DNA from: an uncultured Caulobacteraceae bacterium
Lineage (GTDB): Bacteria > Pseudomonadota > Alphaproteobacteria > Caulobacterales > TH1-2
Direction: 5' to 3'
DNA length: 24,650 bases
Assembly (NCBI GenBank): GCA_937967425.1
Contig: CALBST010000329.1
Location: 1 to 24,650, forward strand
Every line of letters starts with the position of its first letter. Position 1 is the first letter of the stretch. A program made the translations under genes and the position numbers. The notes beneath the pieces were generated by a model that was not told the DNA's origin, ran no database searches, and saw only the letters and a list, made by a program, of their open reading frames with translations. This document shows positions 1 through 8,796 of the stretch, piece after piece.

Positions 1-58
1 CGCAACAATCGTTGGGCTACGCGCGCGGGCGCGCCCGCCAAAGGTTGAAATATGCGCG

Positions 59-87
59 TTGCGAGTGCGCGGCGGGACAGCTAAAGA
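59..87 (+). promoter_or_regulatory. Possible tRNA-Pro promoter
   Basis: A TTGCGA box (59-64) and a TAAAGA box (82-87) lie 17 bp apart and would start transcription about 30 bp before the tRNA. The -10 match is only moderate (3 of 6). A GC-rich inverted repeat (98-104 with 112-118) falls in the predicted leader. The rest of 1-125 shows no gene. Confidence 0.3.
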
Positions 88-125
88 CACCGCTCCTGCG
101 GGCGGCCCAAGCGCCCGCGGACGGT

Positions 126-203
126 CGGAGCGTGGCGCAGCCCGGTTAGCGCACTAGTCTGGGGGACTAGGGGTCGTGGGTTCGAATCCCGCCGCTCCGA
201 CCA
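126..203 (+). tRNA. tRNA-Pro, anticodon GGG
   Basis: The sequence folds as a complete cloverleaf of 78 bases. The acceptor stem pairs CGGAGCG (126-132) with CGCTCCG (193-199), and the CCA end is encoded (201-203) after discriminator A200. The anticodon stem CTAGT/ACTAG (154-158, 166-170) encloses a seven-base loop with anticodon GGG at 161-163, which reads CCC proline codons. The T loop contains the usual TTCGAAT. The C1-G72 first pair is typical of bacterial proline tRNAs. A run of five T (205-209) follows directly and may help end transcription. The downstream lipoprotein gene converges on it, with only 10 bp between. Confidence 0.97.
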
Positions 204-213
204 ATTTTTCCGA

Positions 214-672
214 TTACGGGGCCCGTGCCGCCGCGATGATGCGGGCGCGGTTGCGGACAGGAACGTCGAGGCCTTCTGCGGTCGTCGCGCCGCGGGCGCC
301 TGTCGCCAACAATTGGAAGCGCGACCGCGGCCAGCTTGCTCGGCCAGCGAGATAATCCGCCAACACTTCGGCGCGGCGCACGGATAGCGCGCGTGCGGAT
401 TCGGCGTTGCCCTCTTCCTGATCAGAAAGGCCGATGATGCGCACGCTATCGATCGTGCACCCACGAATGTCCCGCGCCTGCAGATCGATGATCCGCCGCG
501 CTTCTTCAGTAAGCTCGCTCGAATTCTCATCGAAGTAGATCACGAAATCCTTCTCGACACAGGCGGCGGCGTTGAAGGCCGGCGCAGGCGCGCCCTCCTC
601 CCCGCCGGTGAGCGTCGCGCAGGCGCCGAGCCCCAGGAGCGCAGCAGCGCCGATCAACGATTTCAGATACAT
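214..672 (-). CDS. Small OmpA-like lipoprotein
   Basis: Predicted 152-residue envelope lipoprotein. The N-terminus has a short basic and hydrophobic signal ending in a lipobox (LGAC) with the modified cysteine at residue 18. Residues about 41-150 resemble the OmpA C-terminal peptidoglycan-binding domain: a FDENSSELTEEA strand-helix opening, an LSVRRAEVLADYL helix near 97-108, and NRARI near 141-145. The usual GHTD motif is replaced by GLSD. The ATG at 672 is chosen because GGAGGGTGGG lies just upstream and the signal peptide begins there; a longer reading to 783 would place extra residues before the signal. It sits 73 bp downstream of ihfA. Its role, probably tethering outer membrane to cell wall, is inferred from the fold. 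Confidence 0.8.
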   Translation of the reverse strand: MYLKSLIGAAALLGLGACATLTGGEEGAPAPAFNAAACVEKDFVIYFDENSSELTEEARRIIDLQARDIRGCTIDSVRIIGLSDQEEGNAESARALSVRRAEVLADYLAGRASWPRSRFQLLATGARGATTAEGLDVPVRNRARIIAAARAP

Positions 673-745
673 CCCACCCTCCGAGCGTAAGTCTCGGGAG
701 GCAGAACATAGCCTTGCGATAAAAAGATCAAGCGCTCGCGCGCGC

Positions 746-1060
746 TCAGGTCTTCGCGCGCCCGCGGCCGCCCTTTTCCACAAACTCGCGCAGCATTTGA
801 GACGGACGGAAGGTCACCACGCGGCGCGGCGTGATTGGCACTTCTTCGCCGGTTTTGGGGTTGCGACCGATGCGCTGGCGCTTTGCGCGCACGTTGAAGT
901 TCCCGAAGCGCGACAACTTAACTGTTTCGCCTTCGACGAGCGCGTCCTGCATCATTTCGAGCATGCGGGTGAGAAGGCGGTTAGCGTCGGCGCGCTGCAT
1001 ATTGGCGCGTTTCGCCAACGCTTCGACGAGATCGGCGCGTGTAACGGTCTTGCCTGTCAC
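746..1060 (-). CDS. ihfA: Integration host factor subunit alpha
   Basis: Predicted 104-residue DNA-bending protein, the alpha half of IHF, which acts in the nucleoid at recombination, replication and sigma-54 promoters with a beta subunit encoded elsewhere. The family pattern is clear: KTVTRADLVEALAKR at the start, GETVKLSRFGNFNVR near 44-58, and the GRNPKTGEEVPI arm at 65-76 that carries the proline (about 68) inserted into the minor groove. I chose the GTG at 1060 because GGAGGGGG stands just upstream and the length then fits the family. A GTG at 1084 would add eight residues. It lies 83 bp downstream of fabH on the same strand, as in many alphaproteobacteria. The MerR gene that often follows it is not present. 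Confidence 0.93.
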   Translation of the reverse strand: MTGKTVTRADLVEALAKRANMQRADANRLLTRMLEMMQDALVEGETVKLSRFGNFNVRAKRQRIGRNPKTGEEVPITPRRVVTFRPSQMLREFVEKGGRGRAKT

Positions 1061-1143
1061 CGGAGCCCCCTCCGCCGCGCACACCTCATGCGCCCGGAAA
1101 AGCTAGTCGTCTCTGTAGCTTAGGTCAATTGTTGCGGAGACGT

Positions 1144-2109
1144 TCACATCCGGACCAACGCCGCGCCCCATGTCAGCCCTCCGCCGAGCGCTTCCATCAG
1201 CACCAAATCGCCCTTCTTGATCCGCCCATCCCGCGTCGCGACGTCGAGCGCCAAGGGCACTGAAGCAGCCGACGTGTTTCCGTGCTGGGCCACGGTGGAG
1301 ACGACCTTATCCACATCGATGCCTAACTTGCGGGCCACGCCATCGAGAATACGCTGATTGGCCTGGTGCGGGACGAACCAATCGACCTCATCAAGCGGGA
1401 TGCCCGCACGGGCGCATGCTTCCAACATGGCGCCGGAAATGTGCTCCACCGCCTGACGGAACACGGCATTGCCGACCATCCGCACCTTGCCGACCGATTG
1501 CGTCTGCGAAGGGCCGCCATCGACGTAGAGCAGATCGTGCATGCGCCCATCGGTGCGCAGGAAGGTGGAGATCACGCCGCGATCGGCGACTTCCTCGCGC
1601 GCCTCGAGCACGACCGCGCCGGCGCCATCGCCGAACAGCACGCAGGTACCGCGATCTTCCCAATCCATAATGCGTGAGAAGGTTTCGGCGCCGATCACCA
1701 GCGCCGCTTTCGCCTGCCCGCGCGCGAGAAAGTTGTCAGCCGTCGCCAGTGCGAAAATGAAGCCGGAGCACACGGCCTGAAGGTCGAACGCCGCGCCTTC
1801 AGCCACGCCGAGCTCGGCTTGGACACGCGCAGCTGTGGCCGGAAAAGTGAGGTCGGGTGTGGTGGTCGCGACGATGACGAGATCTATGTCCTTCGCGTCA
1901 CGACCCGCTGCTTTCAGCGCGTTGATGGACGCCGCACAGGCGAGATCGGAAGTCCACTCATCGTCCGCCGCGATATGACGCTCGCGGATGCCGGTACGCT
2001 CTACGATCCATTCGTCGCTTGTATCGACGCGCTTGGCTAGTTCGGCATTCGAAAGCACGCGCGCCGGCAGGTACGAGCCGACTCCCGTTAGAACGGAACG
2101 CAGCGCCAT
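1144..2109 (-). CDS. fabH: Beta-ketoacyl-ACP synthase III
   Basis: Predicted 321-residue cytosolic enzyme that starts type II fatty-acid synthesis by condensing an acyl-CoA, usually acetyl-CoA, with malonyl-ACP. The catalytic triad is visible: Cys114 in QAVCSGF, His248 in PHQANQRI and Asn278 in [11 protein letters not shown]. The GERTGI-type motif near the start appears as [11 protein letters not shown], and the C-terminus has the [13 protein letters not shown] ending typical of the family. Length is normal. Its ATG overlaps the plsX stop by one base (TAATG), which points to translational coupling. This plsX-fabH order is conserved widely and ties phosphate acyltransfer to chain initiation. 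Confidence 0.97.
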   Translation of the reverse strand: MALRSVLTGVGSYLPARVLSNAELAKRVDTSDEWIVERTGIRERHIAADDEWTSDLACAASINALKAAGRDAKDIDLVIVATTTPDLTFPATAARVQAELGVAEGAAFDLQAVCSGFIFALATADNFLARGQAKAALVIGAETFSRIMDWEDRGTCVLFGDGAGAVVLEAREEVADRGVISTFLRTDGRMHDLLYVDGGPSQTQSVGKVRMVGNAVFRQAVEHISGAMLEACARAGIPLDEVDWFVPHQANQRILDGVARKLGIDVDKVVSTVAQHGNTSAASVPLALDVATRDGRIKKGDLVLMEALGGGLTWGAALVRM

Positions 2110-3170
2110 TATTGCGCGTCTCCGGCCGATGCGGCGGCGGCGCTCGCGTTGGCTTGCGATAAGCGTTGGATGTTGGCCGCAACCTCTTCCCGATAATGGC
2201 TGCGTGCGAGTTTTTCTGCGACGCCGATTGCAGCCGCGTACCCAGGGCCCGTGGCGCTGCCGTGGCTCTTCACCACGAGGCCATTGAGACCGAGGAACAA
2301 TGCGCCGTTGAAGGCGCCAGGATCCATACGCGTTCGAAGCTTCTTGAGAGCGGGATAGGCAATCAACGCGCCGAGCTGCGAGAGGGGTCCGCTGGTAAGA
2401 GCCTCGCGCAGCAATTGGCCCACCAGGCGCGCGGTGCCCTCACCGGTTTTGAGCGCGATATTGCCGGTAAAGCCATCTGTCACGACCACGTCAGCCGTGC
2501 CCTTGGAGATGTCGTCGCCCTCGACGAAACCTTGGAAATTTATGTCTACCCCAGTCTCGCGAATGAGCTTGGCGGCTGCGCGAATTTCCTCGTGGCCCTT
2601 CTGATCTTCGGCGCCGACATTCAGCAGCGCCACCTTCGGGCGCGCTTCGTCCGAGACCGCGCGGGCGAATGCCTCGCCCATGATCGCGAACTCAACGAGC
2701 TGCTCGGCATCGGCTTCAACATTCGCGCCGACATCAAGCATTACCGTGTATCCGCCCTTCATCGTCGGCCATCGCGTCGCGAGCGCCGGCCGATGGACGC
2801 CATCCATGGTGCGCAGACGGAACATCGCGATCGCCATGTAAGCGCCGGTGTTGCCCGCTGAGACGACAGCGTGCGCATTGCCGTGCTCAACCGCCTGCAC
2901 CGCATTCCAGAGACTTGAACCTTTGCCTTGGCGCAGCGCCTGGCTCGCTTTCACTTCCATACCGATCGCCTTTTCGGCCGGCACGATTTCGGAGGCCGCC
3001 TTCGCAGCGGCGTACTTCTCCATCAACGCGCCGATGCGCGCGGCGTCACCGTGCACAAGGAAGCGAACGTCAGGATGTGTGCGTGCGAAAATATCGACGC
3101 CTTCGACGACGATGTCCGGCGCGGAATCGCCGCCCATCCCGTCAATGGAAAGAACGAGACCGTTCGTCAT
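2109..3170 (-). CDS. plsX: Phosphate acyltransferase PlsX
   Basis: Predicted 353-residue peripheral enzyme that converts acyl-ACP to acyl-phosphate, the donor for PlsY in phospholipid synthesis. The N-terminus [13 protein letters not shown] matches the family signature, followed by [10 protein letters not shown] and [18 protein letters not shown] in the central part and [17 protein letters not shown] near residue 230. Length is typical. The last 15-20 residues are alanine-rich ([16 protein letters not shown]) and look dispensable. The ATG at 3170 has no close Shine-Dalgarno sequence. A 93-bp gap separates it from the upstream chaperone gene; the DUF177/YceD gene and rpmF, which commonly sit just upstream of plsX, are not in that gap. 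Confidence 0.97.
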   Translation of the reverse strand: MTNGLVLSIDGMGGDSAPDIVVEGVDIFARTHPDVRFLVHGDAARIGALMEKYAAAKAASEIVPAEKAIGMEVKASQALRQGKGSSLWNAVQAVEHGNAHAVVSAGNTGAYMAIAMFRLRTMDGVHRPALATRWPTMKGGYTVMLDVGANVEADAEQLVEFAIMGEAFARAVSDEARPKVALLNVGAEDQKGHEEIRAAAKLIRETGVDINFQGFVEGDDISKGTADVVVTDGFTGNIALKTGEGTARLVGQLLREALTSGPLSQLGALIAYPALKKLRTRMDPGAFNGALFLGLNGLVVKSHGSATGPGYAAAIGVAEKLARSHYREEVAANIQRLSQANASAAAASAGDAQ

Positions 3171-3263
3171 ATGGCTTGTGATTGTCCTGATCGTCCCTGC
3201 GCCTGGCTCTGGCGAAGTGGCCGGACCATAGTCCCGCCCTAGCGGAAAGCCAAACGGCCCTCC

Positions 3264-3776
3264 TCACAGCGCAGGCCAGCCCTCCGCGGAGAACATGGCT
3301 GAAATCGGGGCGGCAGCCTGAGTTTGCGCCGTGTTTGCGACGTACGCCGCCAGCGCGGGAGCGAAAGGGTGTGATTCCAGCCGCCAAACGTTGCGTGCGA
3401 GGGCAGCCTCCAGCGCAAGCGGGTCCGACAAGGCCGCGCCGTAAGCGTCCAACCTGCCGTAGAAGTCGCCAGCGAGCTTGTGCATGCGTTTCGGCACTGC
3501 GGTATCGCTGGCGCCCGCTTCGCGGAGCCCCGCATCAAAGAGGCTGAACAGGCGATCTATGAAGCTCTGAGCCAGAGGCTTCAGGGCGGGGTCCGCCTGG
3601 AGGCGCAACATCGCCAGAACGCCATGAACCGTCATCAGCTCGAACCGGCCCTCCATGGTGTCAGGAACACGCCCAGGCGCATAAAACTCGGGGCGGCGGC
3701 TTGCCGCCGTTACGGCCGAAACCAGGGTTTCGGCGTCAGCGTCCGCCCGTGACCGGTGAAAAGGCCAGATCGGCAT
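3264..3776 (-). CDS. Ubiquinol-cytochrome c chaperone family protein
   Basis: Predicted 170-residue protein of the CBP3/UQCC1-like chaperone family, which in mitochondria helps assemble the cytochrome bc1 complex. In bacteria the role is inferred from homology. Recognisable stretches are RRPEFY at 28-32, MEGRFELMTVHGVL at 41-54, FIDRLFSLFDAGLREAG near 72-88 and MHKLAGDFYGRLDAYG near 98-113. There is no signal peptide, so it is cytosolic or membrane-peripheral. The ATG at 3776 is preferred over longer readings that add basic, low-complexity residues. Its position beside plsX and divergent from bamE (85 bp apart) is a common alphaproteobacterial arrangement. Confidence 0.85.
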   Translation of the reverse strand: MPIWPFHRSRADADAETLVSAVTAASRRPEFYAPGRVPDTMEGRFELMTVHGVLAMLRLQADPALKPLAQSFIDRLFSLFDAGLREAGASDTAVPKRMHKLAGDFYGRLDAYGAALSDPLALEAALARNVWRLESHPFAPALAAYVANTAQTQAAAPISAMFSAEGWPAL

Positions 3777-3861
3777 GTCCTGCCCTGTGCTCCCCTCTTG
3801 CCCGCCCGCCCGGCACGCCGTACCCCGTTCCACGCGGGCATGACGCCCAAAAGGGTGACGG

Positions 3862-4341
3862 ATGAAGCGCGGACTTTTGCGTCTTTCGGCAGCGGCTCTC
3901 GTTGCTGCCGCTGCAGCGACATCGGCGTGCGCGCCGACGCACACCTACAATGGCTTCTTGCCCGACCGCAACAATCAGGAGATCCCTGATCCGCAAGTCG
4001 GGGTTGATACCCGAGACACGGTTGTGCAGCGCTTCGGCTCGCCGTCGACCACTGCGGTCTTCGACCAGACCGCTTGGTACTACGTTAGTTCGGTACAGGA
4101 GAGCGTCGCGTTCTACACGCCGCGCATCACCGAGCGCCGCGTGATGGTCGTTCGCTTTGATGGCGACACGGTTTCGGCGGTCGAGAAGTACGGCCTCGAG
4201 CGTGGCCGACTCGTCGCCTATAGCGATGAAATCACGCCGACGCGTGGCCGCGAGCTCGGCGTCATCGAACAATTGCTCGGCAACGTCGGCCGTGCACCGC
4301 CGATCCAGATGGAAGAGCGCGGCGGACGCCCGAACCAATAG
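3862..4341 (+). CDS. bamE: BamE (SmpA/OmlA) outer-membrane assembly lipoprotein
   Basis: Predicted 159-residue lipoprotein of the BAM complex, which inserts beta-barrel proteins into the outer membrane. A signal peptide rich in alanine ends at TSAC with the lipidated cysteine at 23. The lipobox is slightly atypical, with Thr at -3. The SmpA/OmlA fold follows: VGVDTRDTVVQRFGSPSTTAVFDQTAWYYV (about 47-76) is the conserved helix-turn-strand part, then ESVAFYTPRITERRVMVVRFDG. The C-terminal tail (from about 125) is charged and longer than in E. coli BamE. The ATG at 3862 follows AAGGGTGACGG. It is transcribed alone and ends at a strong terminator. Confidence 0.92.
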   Translation: MKRGLLRLSAAALVAAAAATSACAPTHTYNGFLPDRNNQEIPDPQVGVDTRDTVVQRFGSPSTTAVFDQTAWYYVSSVQESVAFYTPRITERRVMVVRFDGDTVSAVEKYGLERGRLVAYSDEITPTRGRELGVIEQLLGNVGRAPPIQMEERGGRPNQ

Positions 4342-4368
4342 ATTTCTCTTTCGAGAGCGAGGACAGAA

Positions 4369-4404
4369 AAACGCCCCGGCATCGCTGCCGGGGCGTTTGC
4401 TTTT
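4369..4404. terminator. Bidirectional intrinsic terminator between bamE and hppA
   Basis: A perfect 13-bp inverted repeat (4369-4381 with 4386-4398, arms AAACGCCCCGGCA and TGCCGGGGCGTTT) encloses a four-base loop TCGC. It is flanked by T-rich DNA on the plus strand (through 4404) and by a run of five T on the minus strand (4367-4371). It lies 27 bp past the bamE stop and 21 bp past the hppA stop, so it can end both convergent transcripts. Confidence 0.92.
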
Positions 4405-4419
4405 CAGCGTGTCGCTGAA

Positions 4420-6570
4420 TTAGCCGTTCCAGTGCGCCAGCACCGCGAGCAGCAAAAGTGCGACGATGTTTGTGATCTTGATCATCGGGTTCACAGCGGG
4501 GCCCGCCGTATCCTTGTAGGGATCGCCGACGGTGTCGCCTGTGACGGCGGCCTTGTGGGCGTCAGAGCCCTTGCCGCCGTGATGGCCTTCTTCGATCAGC
4601 TTCTTGGCATTGTCCCAAGCGCCGCCGCCCGAGGTCATCGAGATGGCGACGAAGAGACCCGTCACGATCACGCCGACAAGCAGCGCGCCGAGCGTGGCCA
4701 AGCCTTGGCTCGGGCCAGCGATGGCCCAGACCACGAAGAACAACGCTATCGGCGCGAGCACCGGCAGCATTGACGGGACGATCATTTCCTTGATCGCCGC
4801 TTGCGTCAGGATATCGACGGCCTTGCCGTAATCCGGCTTGGCGGTGCGTTCCATGATACCCGGGATTTCGCGGAACTGACGGCGGACTTCCTCGACGACC
4901 TGTTGCGCCGCACGGCCCACCGCGGTCATCGACCAGCCGGCGAACAGATACGGCAGCAAGCCGCCAACGAAGAGACCGACGATCACATACGGATTGTTGA
5001 GCGCGAAGTCCGGCACGACGTTCGCGAAGAACGGATACTCGGCGGCGTTTCCCGCGTAGTAGCGCAGATCTTCAAAGTACGCCGCGAACAGAACCAGGGC
5101 GCCCAGACCGGCCGAACCGATCGCGTAGCCCTTGGTAACCGCCTTCGTCGTGTTGCCAACGGCGTCGAGCGCATCGGTGGTGACGCGTACTTCCTTCGGC
5201 AGTTCCGACATTTCGGCGATGCCGCCGGCGTTGTCCGTCACCGGGCCGAACGCGTCGAGAGCTACGATGATGCCCGCGACCGAGAGCATGGTCGTGACAG
5301 CGATCGCGATGCCGAACAGGCCGGCCAGCGTGAAGCACGCCACGATGCCCGCGACGATGGTGATCGCCGGCAGCGCTGTCGATTCCATCGAGACCGCGAG
5401 ACCTTGGATGACGTTTGTGCCGTGGCCCGACTTCGAGGCTTCAGCGACGCTCTTCACCGGACGGAAGCCCGTGCCGGTGTAGTACTCCGTGATCCAGACG
5501 ATCGCGCCCGTGACGAGCAGGCCGATTAGACCGCAAACCAACAGATCTTGGCCGGTAACGCCGGCGAGTTCGGAAGTCGGTCCGAGGCTCGGCGCGATCG
5601 CACTCCAACCCACCGTCAGGTGGATCGCAAGCGCGAGACCGAAAGCCGAAAGGATGCCGGCGGCGATCAGGCCCTTATAGAGCGCGCCCATAATGTTGTT
5701 CGACGGGCCGAGCTTCACGAAGTAGGTGCCGATGATCGAGGCTACGATGGCGAGACCGCCGATCGCCAACGGCAGCAACATGACATCAGCCACTTCCGCG
5801 GCTTCGCGGAAGAGGATCGAGCCCAACACCATCGTGGCGACCGCGGTGACCGCATAGGTTTCGAACAGGTCGGCGGCCATGCCGGCGCAATCGCCAACGT
5901 TGTCGCCAACGTTGTCAGCGATCGTAGCCGGGTTGCGCGGATCGTCTTCGGGGATGCCCGCTTCGACCTTGCCGACCATATCGCCGCCGACGTCCGCACC
6001 CTTGGTGAAGATGCCGCCGCCGAGACGGGCGAAGATCGAGATCAGCGAAGCGCCGAAGCCGAGAGCGACGAGCGAGTCCACAACCGTGCGGCTCGTCGGC
6101 TCCAGGCCGAGCATTTGCGTGAGGATCGCGTAGTAGAAGGCAACGCCGAAGAGCGCGCCGCCGGCGACGAGCATGCCCGTCACCGCGCCGGCCTTGAACG
6201 CCATCTTCAGGCCGCCGGCGAGCGACTGGCGCGCCGCTTCCGCCGTGCGCACGTTCGCTTGCACCGAGACGTTCATGCCGATGAAACCGGCCGCGCCCGA
6301 GAGCACCGCGCCGATGATGAAGCCGACTGGGATTTCCCAGCCTTTGAACAGGATCGCCAGAACGATGACGACGCCGACGCCGACGATCGCGATCGTGCGG
6401 TACTGACGGTTCAGATAGGCCTTAGCGCCTTCCTGAATCGCCGCCGCGATTTCTTTCATCCGGTCCGAACCGGCGCTGGCTTTCGTAATCGCTTGTGTTT
6501 CGAGGTAGCCGTAAAGCGCGGCGATAACGCCGGCGATGACGACCAACCACAAGATGAGTTCGTTGCTCAT
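4420..6570 (-). CDS. hppA: Membrane-bound proton-translocating pyrophosphatase
   Basis: Predicted 716-residue polytopic inner-membrane pump that hydrolyses pyrophosphate and moves protons. About 16 hydrophobic segments run through the protein. The substrate motif [13 protein letters not shown] with the following [20 protein letters not shown] spans 193-227, and the second acidic loop [16 protein letters not shown] is at 439-454. [10 protein letters not shown] (472-481) carries Lys476 and Thr479, the residues that mark the potassium-independent subfamily, as in Rhodospirillum rubrum; potassium-dependent enzymes usually have Ala at the lysine position. Length and N-terminus are normal. It is a single-gene unit with its own 158-bp upstream region and a strong terminator. 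Confidence 0.97.
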   Translation of the reverse strand: MSNELILWLVVIAGVIAALYGYLETQAITKASAGSDRMKEIAAAIQEGAKAYLNRQYRTIAIVGVGVVIVLAILFKGWEIPVGFIIGAVLSGAAGFIGMNVSVQANVRTAEAARQSLAGGLKMAFKAGAVTGMLVAGGALFGVAFYYAILTQMLGLEPTSRTVVDSLVALGFGASLISIFARLGGGIFTKGADVGGDMVGKVEAGIPEDDPRNPATIADNVGDNVGDCAGMAADLFETYAVTAVATMVLGSILFREAAEVADVMLLPLAIGGLAIVASIIGTYFVKLGPSNNIMGALYKGLIAAGILSAFGLALAIHLTVGWSAIAPSLGPTSELAGVTGQDLLVCGLIGLLVTGAIVWITEYYTGTGFRPVKSVAEASKSGHGTNVIQGLAVSMESTALPAITIVAGIVACFTLAGLFGIAIAVTTMLSVAGIIVALDAFGPVTDNAGGIAEMSELPKEVRVTTDALDAVGNTTKAVTKGYAIGSAGLGALVLFAAYFEDLRYYAGNAAEYPFFANVVPDFALNNPYVIVGLFVGGLLPYLFAGWSMTAVGRAAQQVVEEVRRQFREIPGIMERTAKPDYGKAVDILTQAAIKEMIVPSMLPVLAPIALFFVVWAIAGPSQGLATLGALLVGVIVTGLFVAISMTSGGGAWDNAKKLIEEGHHGGKGSDAHKAAVTGDTVGDPYKDTAGPAVNPMIKITNIVALLLLAVLAHWNG

Positions 6571-6728
6571 TTTTGAGGTCCTGGGCGCGCGCCATCGAGA
6601 CGGCGCCGGGTTGGGGAATTGGGTTGGCCGCCCCGCGACAGTCCGTCTGCGGAAACGCTTCCCCCTCAGGTGGCGCGGTTACTGCCAAAACTCGTTAGAT
6701 TCCGCAATGGCGGGGCAGCCTTGCTGTC

Positions 6729-7193
6729 TTAGATGCCGGAACCTTGGCTCGAATAGGTCGCGATGACCGTAACCGGCCCGACGGCGTTCTCGCCTAGCGC
6801 TTGAATTGCCGCGGCTCGGTACACCTCAATGGCGCGCGCTTCGTTCAACGCATTGGAATCGTTGGGGTCCGTCAGATCGTTGCTATGGCTGGCCCGGACT
6901 AACGCGTCGCGGAGAAAGTGCGCCCGCTCGCGCGTTCGCCACAGATCCACGCCCTGGCTGACTTCAATGCGGATCGAAACGAAGAGGTAGTTCACCAACT
7001 GGCCATCACGAACCACCGGAACGGCCAGATACGGCGCATCCATTGAACGCGATGAGAGCTGCTCGCCCCCTTCTGCCTCACCCTTCGCTTTGCCTTTCGC
7101 CGATGGCCCCGACGCATTCGCGAGCCCGGCAAGCAAGGTCGAAGCGATCATGGCCGCGGCGATTGCGCGGGCGACGGCGTGCTGCTTCTTCAT
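6729..7193 (-). CDS. Secreted hypothetical protein, faintly FliL-like
   Basis: A 154-residue protein I do not recognise with certainty. Residues 1-28 form a classical signal peptide ending near ANASG, so it is probably periplasmic or membrane-tethered. A short charged, low-complexity stretch (30-50) follows. Then come YLAVPVVRDGQLVNYLFVSIRIEV (55-78), a basic helix (RTRERAHFLRDALVRASH, 86-103) and a C-terminal strand VTVIATYSSQ. The order strand, helix ('RDALV'), helix, strand recalls FliL-type periplasmic domains, but without the flagellar context this is only a suggestion. The ATG at 7193 is preferred over an upstream TTG because the signal peptide begins there. It is 53 bp downstream of thiL and is probably the last gene of the cluster. 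Confidence 0.65.
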   Translation of the reverse strand: MKKQHAVARAIAAAMIASTLLAGLANASGPSAKGKAKGEAEGGEQLSSRSMDAPYLAVPVVRDGQLVNYLFVSIRIEVSQGVDLWRTRERAHFLRDALVRASHSNDLTDPNDSNALNEARAIEVYRAAAIQALGENAVGPVTVIATYSSQGSGI

Positions 7194-7246
7194 GCGCGGG
7201 AGCGTCCGCCACAATGGTTAGCGCCGCGTAAATGTTTCGGCAGCGA

Positions 7247-8320
7247 TCAGCGGCCGAGCTTGTGCGCGTAGCCTGCTTCGGAGATAGCGACGATCTGTCC
7301 CCTGAGGTCAACCACGGCCACACCGTGTCCGGCCTCGACAACGCCAATGCGCGCAAGACGAAGCGCTTGGCTGCCTTCTTCCGCCTCTATCGCGGTGCGC
7401 AGCTCAGACGGCGCCGTAAACAACACCACATAATCATCGCCGCCGGTGATCAGCTTGCGGACATCGCCGCCCGTAAACGCCCAACGCTCGGCGGCAACTG
7501 AGAACGGGACTGCGTTGATCTCGATTTTCAGCGCCACGCCTGAGGCATCGGCGAGCTTGCGCGCGTCGGCAACGAGCCCGTCCGAAACATCCATAGACGC
7601 CGAGGCAAACTTGGAAACTATACTCGCGCACTCCGGGCGCACGAACGGCGCGAGGTACGCGGTCATCAGCCAAGCGGCTTCCGCATCGAAATCCTCGTTT
7701 GGCAGCTTCAGATAGTCGGGCATTTGCGGCGACAACGCGCGCGAATCCATCTGCGCCTGCATATCATCGCGCCCCTGTCGCAAACGCGCCAGATCCAATG
7801 CGCCGGTGCGTAGCTGCAATCCAAGCCATGCCGATCCGATCTCACCGCCGATCAGCCAAACATCTTCGCCGACCTGCGCATCCGCCCGCGCCGGCACGCG
7901 CGTTCCCAGCGGTTCGCCGAAAAGGGTTACGGAAACGGTCAGCGGGCCAGGCGTCGATGTCGTGTCGCCACCGATCAGGCTCACCCCGAAGAACCTGAGA
8001 TCGCGGCCGAACGCTTCCGCAAATGGCGCGATCTCGGAGGACGGCCGCGCGTCACTCCAGGCCAAGTTCAGAAGCGCCGCTGACGGTCGCGCACCCTTCG
8101 CGATAATGTCGGACACATTCACGCGGAGAGCCTTCATCGCGATCGTCTCAATCGGATCGGTCGCGAGGAAATGGACGCCTTCGACGATTGTATCTGTCGT
8201 TACAACGAGTTGGCCCTGCGCTTCGAGCACGGCCGCGTCATCGCGCAGGGCGCGCGCGCCTGCAGCGGTGGCGTGCGGTGCAAACAAATCTCGAATCACG
8301 GCGAATTCGTCAGCGGACAT
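7247..8320 (-). CDS. thiL: Thiamine-monophosphate kinase
   Basis: Predicted 357-residue cytosolic enzyme that phosphorylates thiamine monophosphate to the active diphosphate. The ATP- and metal-binding motifs of the PurM-like family are present: DDAAVL at 27-32, TTDTIVEGVHF at 41-51, SLIGGDTTSTPG near 114-125, MDVSDGLVADARKLA near 243-257 and ITGGDDYVVLF near 290. The protein is about 25-30 residues longer than usual; the extra part (around LPNEDFDAEAAWLMTAYLAP) lies just before the MDVSDG motif, where most homologues have a short PRV-type linker. It starts eight bases after the nusB stop and is probably co-transcribed with it. Confidence 0.93.
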   Translation of the reverse strand: MSADEFAVIRDLFAPHATAAGARALRDDAAVLEAQGQLVVTTDTIVEGVHFLATDPIETIAMKALRVNVSDIIAKGARPSAALLNLAWSDARPSSEIAPFAEAFGRDLRFFGVSLIGGDTTSTPGPLTVSVTLFGEPLGTRVPARADAQVGEDVWLIGGEIGSAWLGLQLRTGALDLARLRQGRDDMQAQMDSRALSPQMPDYLKLPNEDFDAEAAWLMTAYLAPFVRPECASIVSKFASASMDVSDGLVADARKLADASGVALKIEINAVPFSVAAERWAFTGGDVRKLITGGDDYVVLFTAPSELRTAIEAEEGSQALRLARIGVVEAGHGVAVVDLRGQIVAISEAGYAHKLGR

Positions 8321-8328
8321 GCCGCCGC

Positions 8329-8796
8329 TTATGCGCCTTGTTCCGTCGGACGCAAGTCGCGCGCTGCAACATCTAATGTGGCGTTGATGAAGCCCGGCTC
8401 CGGTCCCTCGAAGAAGGCTTTTGCGATCTCGACATATTCGTCGATCACGACCGCAACTGGAATATCAGTACGTTGCTCCAACTCCGCGGCGCCTGCGCGC
8501 AAGATGGCGCGGGCCACGGCGTCGATACGCTCCAAACGCCAACCCTTGCTCAAATGCCGCGCAATCGCGCGATCGTAAGTGGCCTGACGATCGACGGCTT
8601 TCTCTACAAGTACTTTGAATAAATCGAAATCGCCCTCGGAGTCGGTGTACGAGGCTTCCGTCTCGCGCGGCAGTTTACCCGCAGTAAAGTCAGCAGTCAC
8701 ATCAGCCGTCGTGGCGCCCGATACTTCCATCTGATAGAGCGCCTGCACCGCCGCCAAGCGGGCGACGCTACGCGACAGATTGGTGTTGGCGCTCAT
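8329..8796 (-). CDS. nusB: Transcription antitermination factor NusB
   Basis: Predicted 155-residue all-helical RNA-binding protein that joins NusE (S10) on boxA RNA during antitermination of rRNA operons. The start RSVARLAAVQALYQMEVSG is the conserved first helix pair, and WRLERIDAVARAILRAGAAEL, DIPVAVVIDEYVEIAKAF and PGFINATLDVAARDL follow in the family order. Its ATG overlaps the ribH stop by four bases (ATGA), which signals coupling. The ribH-nusB pair is conserved across many bacteria. Confidence 0.95.
   Translation of the reverse strand: MSANTNLSRSVARLAAVQALYQMEVSGATTADVTADFTAGKLPRETEASYTDSEGDFDLFKVLVEKAVDRQATYDRAIARHLSKGWRLERIDAVARAILRAGAAELEQRTDIPVAVVIDEYVEIAKAFFEGPEPGFINATLDVAARDLRPTEQGA

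Noticed and set aside
25..38. 14-bp GC palindrome at the window start as a terminator
   Set aside because: No T-run follows on either strand, and no gene end is visible before it.
3142..3387. Small minus-strand frame where DUF177 could be expected
   Set aside because: It overlaps both neighbours in another frame and its product does not resemble DUF177.
5548..6576. Long plus-strand open frame opposite hppA
   Set aside because: It mirrors the hppA frame in GC-rich DNA and has a charged, low-complexity product rich in D, R and E with no family pattern; hppA is unambiguous.
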